A stretch of DNA of 64,000 nucleotides from the NCBI GenBank assembly GCA_963851095.1, contig CAWKOX010000006.1:169963-233962 (forward strand). The letters are read 5' to 3'. Made by a program: the position numbers and the translations under genes. The notes beneath the pieces were generated by a model. The model had not been told where the DNA came from. It searched no databases and saw nothing but the letters and a program-made list of their open reading frames with translations. Shown in pieces: positions 1-8,304 of the stretch (position 1 is its first letter; each line of letters begins with the position of its first letter). Source of the DNA: Oleispira sp963851095 (GTDB lineage: Bacteria; Pseudomonadota; Gammaproteobacteria; Pseudomonadales; Oceanobacteraceae).

Positions 1-1
1 C

Positions 2-1423
2 GCCAAGCTTTACGCCGATCCAAAAACTAAGGTGATGTCACTTTGGACTATGGGTGTCAACCAGCATACTCGTGGTGTGTGGACCAACAACTTGTTGTAT
101 AACATCCACTTATTGACCGGTAAAATTTCTGAGCCAGGCAACAGCCCATTCTCGCTAACAGGTCAGCCTTCTGCCTGTGGTACTGCGCGTGAAGTGGGTA
201 CGTTCTCGCACCGCTTGCCTGCTGACATGATGGTTAAGAATCCTAAACACAGAGCCATTGCCGAAGATATTTGGAAGCTTCCTAAAGGCATCATTAATGG
301 TGTTCCAGGTTCTCACGCGGTTCAACAAGTTCGTGATTTGAAAGACAGTAAGATCAATGCGTACTGGATTCAAGTGAATAATAACTTGCAAGCCGGTCCA
401 AATATTAACGAAGAAGTTCTGCCTGCGTATCGCAACCCAGATAATTTCATCGTTACCTCTGATGCTTACCCAACCGTTACGGCTGAAGCGTCTGACTTGA
501 TCCTACCTTCTGCGATGTGGGTAGAAAAAGAAGGGGCTTTTGGTAACGCTGAACGTCGTACCCAGGTTTGGTACCAACTCGTAAACGCACCAGGCGATGC
601 ACGCTCTGATTTATGGCAGCTAGTCGAATTTTCTAAGCGCTTCACTACTGATGAAGTGTGGCCTGCGGATATCTTAGCAGCCAACCCTTCATATAAAGGT
701 AAGACTTTGTATGAAGTGCTTTATAAGAACGGCAGCATTAATAAGTTCCCTTTATCAGACATTAGCCCTGACTACGAAAACCAAGAATCCAAAGAACATG
801 GCTTCTACCTACAAAAAGGCTTGTTCGAAGAATATGCTGCCTTTGGTCGCGGCCATGGTCACGATTTAGCCGACTACGATCGCTACCATAAAGAGCGTGG
901 CTTACGCTGGCCTGTTGTGAATGGCAAAGAGACTAAATGGCGCTTTAAAGAAGGTTCAGATCCGTACGTTAAGGAAGGGGCCAATTTCCAGTTCTACGGC
1001 CATAAAGATGATAAAGCGATTATCTTTGCCCTGCCGTACGAGCCACCAGCAGAAAGCCCAGATGCAGAATTCGATATGTGGTTAAGCACTGGTCGTGTTC
1101 TTGAACATTGGCACTCGGGTTCAATGACTCAACGCGTACCTGAGCTTTATAAAGCATTCCCTAATGCCGTTTGCTTTATGCACCCTGAAGATGCGAAGAA
1201 ACGTGGTATGCGTCGTGGCGATGAAGTGAAGGTTATTTCTCGTCGTGGTGAAATCAGAACTCGTATCGAAACTCGCGGCCGTAACAAGCCTCCTGTTGGC
1301 TTAGTATTTGTACCTTGGTTTGATGCCAGCCAGTTGATTAACAAAGTCACATTAGATGCGACTGATCCACTGTCTAAACAGACTGACTATAAAAAATGTG
1401 CTGTGAAAATCGAGAAGGTATAG
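2..1423 (+). CDS. napA: Periplasmic nitrate reductase catalytic subunit NapA, C-terminal part
   Basis: NapA is the periplasmic molybdenum enzyme that reduces nitrate to nitrite with electrons passed from NapC through NapB. About 473 codons are visible, open from the first base, so the N-terminal Tat signal, the 4Fe-4S cysteines and the Mo-ligating cysteine (of roughly 830 residues in the family) lie upstream of the window. The visible part carries typical NapA stretches such as HTRGVW near residue 22, GQPSACGTAREVGTFSHRL near residue 55 and the molybdopterin dinucleotide-binding C-terminal domain (LSTGRVLEHWHSG, then FVPWFDASQLIN). It is followed after 12 bases by napB and then napC, which confirms the operon. 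Identification is from family knowledge plus context and is firm; only the 5' end is missing. Confidence 0.97.
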   Translation, partial: AKLYADPKTKVMSLWTMGVNQHTRGVWTNNLLYNIHLLTGKISEPGNSPFSLTGQPSACGTAREVGTFSHRLPADMMVKNPKHRAIAEDIWKLPKGIINGVPGSHAVQQVRDLKDSKINAYWIQVNNNLQAGPNINEEVLPAYRNPDNFIVTSDAYPTVTAEASDLILPSAMWVEKEGAFGNAERRTQVWYQLVNAPGDARSDLWQLVEFSKRFTTDEVWPADILAANPSYKGKTLYEVLYKNGSINKFPLSDISPDYENQESKEHGFYLQKGLFEEYAAFGRGHGHDLADYDRYHKERGLRWPVVNGKETKWRFKEGSDPYVKEGANFQFYGHKDDKAIIFALPYEPPAESPDAEFDMWLSTGRVLEHWHSGSMTQRVPELYKAFPNAVCFMHPEDAKKRGMRRGDEVKVISRRGEIRTRIETRGRNKPPVGLVFVPWFDASQLINKVTLDATDPLSKQTDYKKCAVKIEKV

Positions 1424-1435
1424 GGGAGAATGACT

Positions 1436-1948
1436 ATGAAAGCTTTAACTATTAAAAGCGCAATGACTTTTGCGATGACTGCTGTATTAGCCATCTCTTC
1501 GATTGCATTGCCACTAACAGCATCGGCTGAAGAAAAAGTGGTGGATCATTCACCTCAGATGGCAACATTGCGTGGCGCTGCACCTTTAAATGCCGAAGTC
1601 ACACCACCGATTATTGAGATGGTAGAAAACAACGATCTTAAACGTCAACGTGACTACCCTCAGCAGCCACCCACTATTCCACACGATATTAGTAAATATC
1701 AGTTGGATAAAAACTTTAACAAGTGCATGGACTGTCACTCACGTAAGTTTGCAGACGAAGCGCAAGCACCTGCTGTAAGTGTAACTCACTACATGAACCG
1801 TGATGGCGACTTTTTAGGTGAAGTTTCACCTCGTCGCTACTTTTGTACGCAGTGTCACGTTCATCAGTTAGAAGGTAAGCCATTAGTTGAGAATGAGTTT
1901 GTTGATATGGAAAAACTTATTAGACAATCTCATAAGCAAGCTAAGTAG
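1436..1948 (+). CDS. napB: Periplasmic nitrate reductase diheme cytochrome NapB
   Basis: NapB is the small diheme c-type electron-transfer subunit of the Nap complex. The protein starts with a clear signal peptide (Lys-rich start, hydrophobic core, ASA cleavage region near residue 31) and has two heme-binding motifs, CMDCH at about 97-101 and CTQCH at about 137-141, as expected. I chose the second of two close ATGs because the GGGGAG ribosome site lies seven bases before it; the first ATG at 1430 is almost on top of that site. Length of 170 residues fits the family. It sits between napA and napC with short gaps, so all three are probably co-transcribed. Confidence 0.95.
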   Translation: MKALTIKSAMTFAMTAVLAISSIALPLTASAEEKVVDHSPQMATLRGAAPLNAEVTPPIIEMVENNDLKRQRDYPQQPPTIPHDISKYQLDKNFNKCMDCHSRKFADEAQAPAVSVTHYMNRDGDFLGEVSPRRYFCTQCHVHQLEGKPLVENEFVDMEKLIRQSHKQAK

Positions 1949-1956
1949 GAGAGACC

Positions 1957-2565
1957 ATGAATAAAATTATTAACCTGTTAAAGCTGGGCTGGACTATTTT
2001 GTCCAAGCCAGCGGTACACCTTTCGTTAGGTTTCTTAACCATCAGTGGCTTTATTGCTGGGGTTATTTTCTGGGGTGGTTTCAATACCGCGATGGAATTA
2101 ACCAATACCGAAGAGTTTTGTACAAGTTGTCACGAAATGCGCGACAACCCCTTTATGGAATTGCAAACTACGATTCACTACAGCAACCGCTCGGGTGTTC
2201 GTGCAATTTGCTCTGACTGTCACGTACCTCATAACTGGACCGACAAAATTGCTCGTAAGATGCAGGCTTCTAAAGAAGTTTGGGGCAAGATTTTCGGGAC
2301 GATTGATACCCGTGAAAAGTTTGAAGCTCATCGCTTACAGCTTGCACAAAATGAGTGGACGCGTTTAAAAGCCAACGATTCTTTGGAGTGCCGTAACTGT
2401 CACCAGTTCGACTCTATGGACTTCACTCGTCAAAGCAAGCGCGCAGCAGCTCAGCACTCAAGTGCATTAGCCAGCGGTGAAAAAACGTGTATCGATTGCC
2501 ATAAAGGTATTGCTCACAAGCTACCGAATATGGAAGGCGTACGTGAAGGTGGCTCTCCTCATTAG
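1957..2565 (+). CDS. napC: Tetraheme c-type cytochrome NapC (NapC/NirT family)
   Basis: NapC is a membrane-anchored quinol dehydrogenase that feeds electrons to NapAB. The 202-residue protein has one N-terminal membrane helix (about 20-42) and four CxxCH heme motifs: CTSCH (55-59), CSDCH (85-89), CRNCH (145-149) and CIDCH (178-182). This number, spacing and length match NapC/NirT proteins. An AGGAGAG ribosome site precedes the ATG, only eight bases after the napB stop. No napG/H is seen downstream, so this is the NapC-type quinol route; what lies upstream of napA cannot be seen. Confidence 0.95.
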   Translation: MNKIINLLKLGWTILSKPAVHLSLGFLTISGFIAGVIFWGGFNTAMELTNTEEFCTSCHEMRDNPFMELQTTIHYSNRSGVRAICSDCHVPHNWTDKIARKMQASKEVWGKIFGTIDTREKFEAHRLQLAQNEWTRLKANDSLECRNCHQFDSMDFTRQSKRAAAQHSSALASGEKTCIDCHKGIAHKLPNMEGVREGGSPH

Positions 2566-2640
2566 AGAGTCAGATTAAAAAGGCTCCACTAGCCTTGTTT
2601 ATAGACTTACATCATGAAGCCCCATGAGTAAGCTCGAAAC

Positions 2641-2666
2641 AGTGAGATGCAATCTTGCATCTCACT
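2641..2666 (+). terminator. Strong hairpin after the nap operon
   Basis: A perfect 11-base inverted repeat (AGTGAGATGCA with its complement) around a four-base loop lies 75 bases after napC. No long T-run follows, so it may be a weak or Rho-assisted terminator, or an mRNA-stabilising hairpin. Confidence 0.5.
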
Positions 2667-2745
2667 ACTTCCTACGATTTAATGCCAGCCATCTCAATTT
2701 TTTACTTTTATATTTATTTAATTGTCATCCGTTAGGAGAAGCATA

Positions 2746-3285
2746 ATGGGCAACCATGCCAACAAAGAATTTACCCCTCTTCGAATTGCTGTATTAACCG
2801 TTTCAGACACCCGCAACGACCAAACAGATACGTCTGGTAAGTATCTGGTAGAAGCACTTCAAGAAGCTGGACATCGCTACGAAGATAAGATCATTGTAAA
2901 AGACGACATTTATCAAATTCGCGCCATTGTTTCTGCATGGATTGCCGCTGACGAAGTCGATGTCATTTTATTAACGGGCGGCACGGGCTTCACCAGCCGT
3001 GACTCTACCCCAGAAGCCGTTATCCCATTATTGGATAAAACGATTGAAGGTTTTGGTGAGTTATTCCGCCATCTTTCGTATGCTGATATCGGCACATCTA
3101 CGGTTCAATCACGAGCATTGGCTGGCCTAGCTAATAATACGCTAATTGTATGCATGCCGGGCTCTACTGGGGCTTGTGACTTGGCTTGGAAAGGTATTTT
3201 GAAAGAGCAGCTTGATTCTCGCCACTCGCCTTGTAACTTTGTGCCGCACTTGGCCGCTGACGCGCCTTGTTGTGATGGGAAGTAA
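2746..3285 (+). CDS. moaB: MoaB-type molybdopterin biosynthesis protein
   Basis: This 179-residue protein belongs to the MoaB/MogA family, which adenylates molybdopterin before molybdenum insertion. Visible family signatures are AVLTVSDTRN near the N-terminus, the LLTGGTGFTSRDSTPEAV loop in the middle and MPGSTGACDLAW near the C-terminus. The ATG at 2746 is chosen because an AGGAG site lies about seven bases upstream; a possible upstream TTG at 2722 has none. Its place just after nap genes makes sense because NapA needs a molybdopterin cofactor. Whether it is MoaB or MogA by function cannot be settled from sequence; the length and motifs favour MoaB. Confidence 0.88.
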   Translation: MGNHANKEFTPLRIAVLTVSDTRNDQTDTSGKYLVEALQEAGHRYEDKIIVKDDIYQIRAIVSAWIAADEVDVILLTGGTGFTSRDSTPEAVIPLLDKTIEGFGELFRHLSYADIGTSTVQSRALAGLANNTLIVCMPGSTGACDLAWKGILKEQLDSRHSPCNFVPHLAADAPCCDGK

Positions 3286-3298
3286 CGCTTAAAAGCGG

Positions 3299-3324
3299 TT
3301 TACCACGGAGCACTTCGTGGTAAA
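3299..3324 (+). terminator. Hairpin after moaB
   Basis: A perfect nine-base stem (TTTACCACG and its complement) with an eight-base loop begins 14 bases after the moaB stop. It lacks a T-tail but is well placed to end the moaB transcript. Confidence 0.45.
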
Positions 3325-3449
3325 TAATCCTTAGCTCTTTGCAGTGCTTATTTATGAAACCCACATTATCGAATGCATTGATCTTCCCTTCCAGCCTGTT
3401 AAAATCCAGCCTTATTTACAAATAGCTTATTAGCTTAAGGCACCCGTTC

Positions 3450-4064
3450 ATGGAACTCTATCTCGCCATTTTCATCTTTGGTGTTTCTACTGGCATCACT
3501 CCTGGCCCCAATAACATCATGCTAATGACTTCTGGCATGAACTTTGGCATTAAAAGAAGCATTCCCCACGTACTGGGTATCTGCGTCGGCTTTCCGGTGA
3601 TGATCATATTAATTGGTCTTGGCTTCAGCATTGTGTTTGAAAAATTTCCCATTCTGCACGAGGTCATTAAGATTCTTGGATTGGTGTATTTATTATATCT
3701 ATCTTGGCTGATTGCCAATGCGAGCCCTGATAAGTTAGAAAGCAAAGAGTCTAAACCGTTTACCTTTTTGCAGGCCGCGCTCTTTCAATGGGTTAACCCT
3801 AAGGCCTGGGTTGTCGCGACCAGTTCGATTTCGGCTTATACAACGCTTGAAGGTAATATTTATTCACAGGTTTTAATCATTGCAATCTCATTTTTCTTTG
3901 CTGCAATCATCGCTACTTCTACGTGGTTAGTTTTTGGCAAAGGTATTAAGCAGATTTTACAAAGTGCGAAGCAGCAAAGAATATTTAATATTTCGATGGC
4001 CGCATTACTGGTTGCCTCGGTCTTTCCGGTTATCCAAGAAGTGTATCAGTATTATATCCGCTAA
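3450..4064 (+). CDS. LysE/RhtB-family amino-acid exporter
   Basis: A 204-residue inner-membrane protein of the LysE/RhtB translocator family, which exports amino acids or their derivatives. The family signature is clear at the N-terminus (GVSTGITPGPNNIMLMTSGMN, where GPNN is the hallmark) and about six hydrophobic segments follow, including the FQWVNPKAWV motif near residue 112. Length is typical. The gene stands alone, with a 165-base gap upstream and a separate unit downstream. The substrate cannot be told from sequence; homoserine/threonine/cysteine exporters are all in this family. Confidence 0.9.
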   Translation: MELYLAIFIFGVSTGITPGPNNIMLMTSGMNFGIKRSIPHVLGICVGFPVMIILIGLGFSIVFEKFPILHEVIKILGLVYLLYLSWLIANASPDKLESKESKPFTFLQAALFQWVNPKAWVVATSSISAYTTLEGNIYSQVLIIAISFFFAAIIATSTWLVFGKGIKQILQSAKQQRIFNISMAALLVASVFPVIQEVYQYYIR

Positions 4065-4149
4065 AGGTTTGTTACAGAATAATGATTCGATAGTCAGTAA
4101 AGAGTGAGGTATTATCCGCGCACAAAAATTACAATCGGATTTAAAGTGT

Positions 4150-5161
4150 ATGGATACCCCAACAATTGAAAGCAAGCCGTCTGATCAGCCGTGGATCGCC
4201 AACTTTTGGAGACGCTTTTCGGCATTCTTCATTGACGGTTTGCTGATCGCGTTAGTCGGTTATGGCATCAGTCAGCTGATGGTACCAGTTTTTAGTCGAA
4301 AACCCTGGGTTGGCTCGCTTCATTGGCTTTCTTATCGTACTTCCTTTGAGCATCATTTTTGATAGTCGCATTGGCCATGGCCAAACTCCGGGTAAAAAAC
4401 TTTTAAAGCTGCGCGTTGTCGATAAAAACAACCTTCAAATCAGTCCTTTAAAAGCGGCCGCCAGAGCGATCATTCTCTACTGCCCTTTATTCTTGAATGG
4501 TGCGGTATTTCCAGAAGACCTTACTAATTCTAAGTTGGGATCAGCCTTCATCAGTGTCATTTTATTCGGGGGGTTATTCGCCCTACTCTATTTGATTATT
4601 TTTAATCGTAATACTCGCCAATCTTTGCATGATGTTATAACCGGTACTTATGTCATTAACTCCGAAGCCTGCATAGATACGCCCACCAGCATTTGGAAAT
4701 GGCACATTATTATTGTGAGTCTTTTTACATTCTCTATGCTGGCATTACCTTGGTTGGTTGATAAGCAGTTAGAACAGATTAAACTCGATGATCTTGGCCG
4801 TGTTCAAGAACAGCTATCGGCCTTGCCAAATGTTGTATCAAGTAAAATAATGAAAGGCGAAAAGCAGGTAATCTCAGCAAAAGAGGGCAAGTCCACAAGC
4901 TCCTTTATCTCTGTGTCGTTGAGTTTACGAGAAGATACGATTGATGATGAAATATTCGGTAAAAACGTTGCGAATTATGTGTTATTAAATATGGATAACG
5001 CCTGCTCTAAAGATGTTATTTCTGTTTCTTTATCGTATGGCTACAGCATTGTAATTGCAGGTAGAACGAGCACTAGAAATTACTTTATAAAAACGAGTGA
5101 ATTAGAACCAAGTTGCTTAGAGTATATGAGGGATTTACCGAGTATTGATTGGCAATATTAA
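4150..5161 (+). pseudogene. RDD-family membrane protein, frameshifted
   Basis: Two overlapping reading frames together encode one RDD-family integral membrane protein of unknown function. The first frame (4150-4362) gives the N-terminal part with FSAFFIDGLLIALVGYG, the R/D-bearing first helix. From about 4310 the homology continues in the next frame with RFIGFLIVLP, then DSRIGHGQTPGKKLLKLRVVD, the second RDD signature. One surplus base between about 4299 and 4312 (AAAA, GGG and TT runs) explains the break; removing it gives 336 codons. After the RDD domain there is one more membrane helix and a soluble tail of about 140 residues that I do not recognise. It could be a real pseudogene or a sequencing error. 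Confidence 0.8.
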
Positions 5162-5187
5162 GATATAGCAGACTGGCTGCTATATCT
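5161..5187. terminator. Bidirectional terminator-like hairpin
   Basis: An 11-base perfect stem (AGATATAGCAG and its complement) with a five-base loop lies between the convergent RDD and zapE genes, starting at the RDD stop. It could end both transcripts. Confidence 0.55.
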
Positions 5188-5219
5188 TGTAATGATACAT
5201 AAAGTCGATTGCGACTAAC

Positions 5220-6326
5220 TTAGTCGGCTTTATGCTCACGCGCTAAATAATCATGAGACTGCATTTCTAGCATACGTGATGTCGTACGCTGGAATGCGAA
5301 TTCTAAACTGCCACCCGCGTAGATTTCATGAATCGGAGCTTCTGCCGACATAATGACTTTTACGCCACGGTCATAAAACTCATCAATCAAGTTAATATAG
5401 CGACGGGCTAAATCATCATTTTTAACGCCCATCACCGGCACGTTAGAAATTAAGATAGCGTGATACAATTTACCGATCTCGATGTAGTCATTTTGCGAAC
5501 GCGGGCCATCACACAAACCAACGAAATCAAACCAAGCAACATCATCGCAAATAGCCTTAGCCGGAATTTGTCGTCCTAAAATGTCAATACTGGTATTTTC
5601 TTCAACATGCTTAGCATCTGGAATAAGATTATCGAAGCTCTTCTGCAGGCTAGACTCAGCCATTCCATCTAATGGGCAATGATAAAGTTCAGCTTGCTCT
5701 AAAGTACGTAAGCGATAATCAACGCCGCTATCGACGTTTACCACGTCGGTGTATTTGTTTAACAATTTAATCGCAGGAATAAAGCGATCACGCTGAAGGC
5801 CATCTTTATAGAGGCCATCAGGAACAATGTTTGAGGTTGAAACTAACGTTACGCCACGCGCAAACAGCTCTTCCATCAATCCGCCCAGAATCATCGCATC
5901 GCCAATGTCGGAGACAAAGAATTCATCAAAGCAGATAACGACGGCTTCTTTGGATATTTGTTCAGCAATTTCTGTTAATGGGTTTTTAACCCCTTCCAAC
6001 GCGGTTAAATCATTATGAACACGCTGCATAAAGCGGTGAAAGTGCGTGCGCATTTTACGCTCAAACGGCAACGCATCATAAAAGGTATCCACTAAATAGG
6101 TTTTACCACGCCCCACACCGCCCCAAAAGTATAACCCTTGAATCGGAGTTGTCTGTTTTTTGCTAAAGACTTTACGAATGCCACGATTTTTTTTCGATTT
6201 CTCGTAACTCGCAACCAGATCTTCATATAAACGTTGAAGGTGCTTTACGGCTTTTTCTTGATCGGCATCATAAGAAAAATCGTCACGTTCTAAATCTTTT
6301 TGGTAGAGTTCTAATGGCGTCGACAC
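5220..6326 (-). CDS. zapE: Cell-division ATPase ZapE (AFG1-like)
   Basis: ZapE is an AFG1-like P-loop ATPase that associates with the Z-ring during cell division, especially under low oxygen or stress. The protein has a Walker A GGVGRGKT at about 69-76, a Walker B region VVICFDEFFV and the arginine-rich C-terminal part typical of the family; about 368 residues. The GTG at 6326 is preferred over upstream ATGs at 6347 and 6332: AGAGGA lies six bases before it, and the resulting N-terminus (Ser-Thr-Pro-Leu-Glu-Leu-Tyr) matches family starts. The gene is a single unit read toward the RDD gene. Confidence 0.92.
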   Translation of the reverse strand: MSTPLELYQKDLERDDFSYDADQEKAVKHLQRLYEDLVASYEKSKKNRGIRKVFSKKQTTPIQGLYFWGGVGRGKTYLVDTFYDALPFERKMRTHFHRFMQRVHNDLTALEGVKNPLTEIAEQISKEAVVICFDEFFVSDIGDAMILGGLMEELFARGVTLVSTSNIVPDGLYKDGLQRDRFIPAIKLLNKYTDVVNVDSGVDYRLRTLEQAELYHCPLDGMAESSLQKSFDNLIPDAKHVEENTSIDILGRQIPAKAICDDVAWFDFVGLCDGPRSQNDYIEIGKLYHAILISNVPVMGVKNDDLARRYINLIDEFYDRGVKVIMSAEAPIHEIYAGGSLEFAFQRTTSRMLEMQSHDYLAREHKAD

Positions 6327-6474
6327 GGGCATTCCTCTGTAGGACATTCTGAAGCAACTGCTGATTTAATAGATGCGTTGCTTAATATAAGGCGCGCAAT
6401 TTAGCGTAAAATCACTCATTTTAATAGTATTCTTGGCATTCACGGGATGAATGCCCACTAGACAAATATAAAGT

Positions 6475-7167
6475 TCACAGAATAATATTCGCTACATCTT
6501 CTAGAAATGCTTTTTTCAAGTCGATTAATCGACCATGGAAGAAGTGACCCGCCTCTTCGAATATGTGCCAATGAGGTTGCGGCGTTAATAAATCGACCCA
6601 ATGCTCGACCTCATCAAAAGGAACTACTTCATCGGCATCGCCCATATAAACATGGCTTTCAAACTCAAACGGTAAAGTAGAAGGTGCATCAAAATGATGA
6701 ACCGCAGGCGCCACAAGAAACAAGCCTGCGATCTTTTCAGGATTCGCGCAGGCATATAAACACGCAACTCCCGAACCAAACGAAAAGCCTGCTAAATACA
6801 CTTTCTGCCAACCTAACTCAGTCATTGCGTACTGAACAACCGCGGCAAGATCATCTTGTTCGCCCTTGCCGTGATCGTGCTCTCCTTCACTACTGCCAAC
6901 CCCTCGAAAGTTAAAACGAATCGTATCCAAGGCTCGAACACTCTCAACATCCAAGCGAGATACCCCACGCACCAGAGTTGTCACGACTTTATTATCCATT
7001 GTTCCAGAATATAAAGGGTGCGGGTGACACATAATAAAACCGCACTTTGGGGCTCTTTCATCCTTTAGCTCACCTTCTGAATACTGATGTTCACCAAGCC
7101 TTAAATCCAATACTCCAACAGGCCCAGAAAGGCTTACTGTTTTTTCTGACCAAGTCTTAACTGACAT
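6475..7167 (-). CDS. Small alpha/beta hydrolase
   Basis: A 230-residue serine hydrolase of the alpha/beta fold, similar to the family of short dienelactone-hydrolase-like proteins often annotated as alpha/beta hydrolase. It shows CHPHPLYSGTMDNKV near residue 48, FNFRGVGSSEG (oxyanion area), the nucleophile elbow GFSFGSG at about 125, an acid residue region MGDADEVVP and the catalytic His in EEAGHFFHG. No signal peptide is visible, so it is cytoplasmic. It is divergent from cysD. The physiological substrate is unknown. Confidence 0.85.
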   Translation of the reverse strand: MSVKTWSEKTVSLSGPVGVLDLRLGEHQYSEGELKDERAPKCGFIMCHPHPLYSGTMDNKVVTTLVRGVSRLDVESVRALDTIRFNFRGVGSSEGEHDHGKGEQDDLAAVVQYAMTELGWQKVYLAGFSFGSGVACLYACANPEKIAGLFLVAPAVHHFDAPSTLPFEFESHVYMGDADEVVPFDEVEHWVDLLTPQPHWHIFEEAGHFFHGRLIDLKKAFLEDVANIIL

Positions 7168-7395
7168 TTATACAACCTTCATATGTGATGCTAACTAATG
7201 AGCGTTCTTACGCTGTAAATGGTAGAACTTATTGATCAATCTTTCTACATAGCCTTATATCTAAACGTTATTAGAATGATCTTTTTATATACCTCGGCTC
7301 TTGGTATAGTGTCTCCATCTTGGGAATGCCACTTTTGTTTCATTTTTAGCGGCGACCTATTATCACTTTTTTGTTCACCAACTCCGAAAGCGATT

Positions 7396-8304
7396 ATGAC
7401 TGAGTATAACCTGACTCACCTAAAACAATTGGAAGCTGAAAGCCTCCATATCATCCGCGAAGTAGCTGCCGAATTCGATAATCCGGTAATGATGTACTCC
7501 GTGGGTAAAGATTCTGCGGTCATGCTGCATCTAGCGCAAAAAGCGTTTTTTCCTGGCAAGCCTCCGTTCCCATTAATGCACGTCGACACCTTGTGGAAAT
7601 TCAAGGAAATGATCGAATTCCGTGACATGATGGCGAAAAAAGTTGGCATGGACTTAATCGTTCATACTAACCCAGACGGCATCGCTGATAACGTAGGGCC
7701 TTTTACACACGGCTCTTCTAAGCATACCGACATCATGAAGACTCAAGCTCTTAAGCAAGCGCTCGACAAATACGGCTTTGATGCTGCCTTTGGTGGTGCT
7801 CGTCGTGATGAAGAAAAATCTCGTGCGAAAGAACGCGTTTATTCTTTCCGTGACGAAAACCACCGTTGGGACCCAAAAAATCAGCGTCCTGAATTGTGGA
7901 ACATTTATAACGGTAAAGTGAACAAGGGCGAAAGCATCCGTGTTTTCCCACTGTCTAACTGGACCGAACTCGACATCTGGCAATACATTTTCTTGGAAGG
8001 CATTGATATTCCAGGTTTGTATTTAGCAAAAGAACGCCCAGTTGTTGAACGTGATGGCATGCTACTGATGGTAGATGATGAGCGTATGCCTATGAAAGAA
8101 GGCGAAACTCCAGAAATGAAGATGGTTCGCTTCCGTACTCTTGGCTGTTATCCATTAACCGGCGCCGTGGAATCTGAAGCAAATACATTGCCTGAAATTA
8201 TTCAGGAAATGCTGCTAACCACCACGTCTGAACGTCAGGGCCGTGCGATTGACCACGACTCTTCCGCGTCTATGGAAAAGAAAAAGCAAGAGGGTTACTT
8301 CTAA
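7396..8304 (+). CDS. cysD: Sulfate adenylyltransferase small subunit CysD
   Basis: CysD catalyses ATP plus sulfate to adenosine 5'-phosphosulfate, with GTP hydrolysis by CysN driving the reaction. The 302-residue length equals that of the well-known enterobacterial enzyme. The PP-loop motif SVGKDS is at residues 35-40, followed by DTLWKF and the FGGARRDEEKSRAKER stretch typical of the family. The ATG at 7396 gives the standard N-terminus; an in-frame extension upstream to 7219 is hydrophobic and unrelated. The last base of its stop is the first base of the cysN ATG, so the pair is translationally coupled. Confidence 0.96.
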   Translation: MTEYNLTHLKQLEAESLHIIREVAAEFDNPVMMYSVGKDSAVMLHLAQKAFFPGKPPFPLMHVDTLWKFKEMIEFRDMMAKKVGMDLIVHTNPDGIADNVGPFTHGSSKHTDIMKTQALKQALDKYGFDAAFGGARRDEEKSRAKERVYSFRDENHRWDPKNQRPELWNIYNGKVNKGESIRVFPLSNWTELDIWQYIFLEGIDIPGLYLAKERPVVERDGMLLMVDDERMPMKEGETPEMKMVRFRTLGCYPLTGAVESEANTLPEIIQEMLLTTTSERQGRAIDHDSSASMEKKKQEGYF

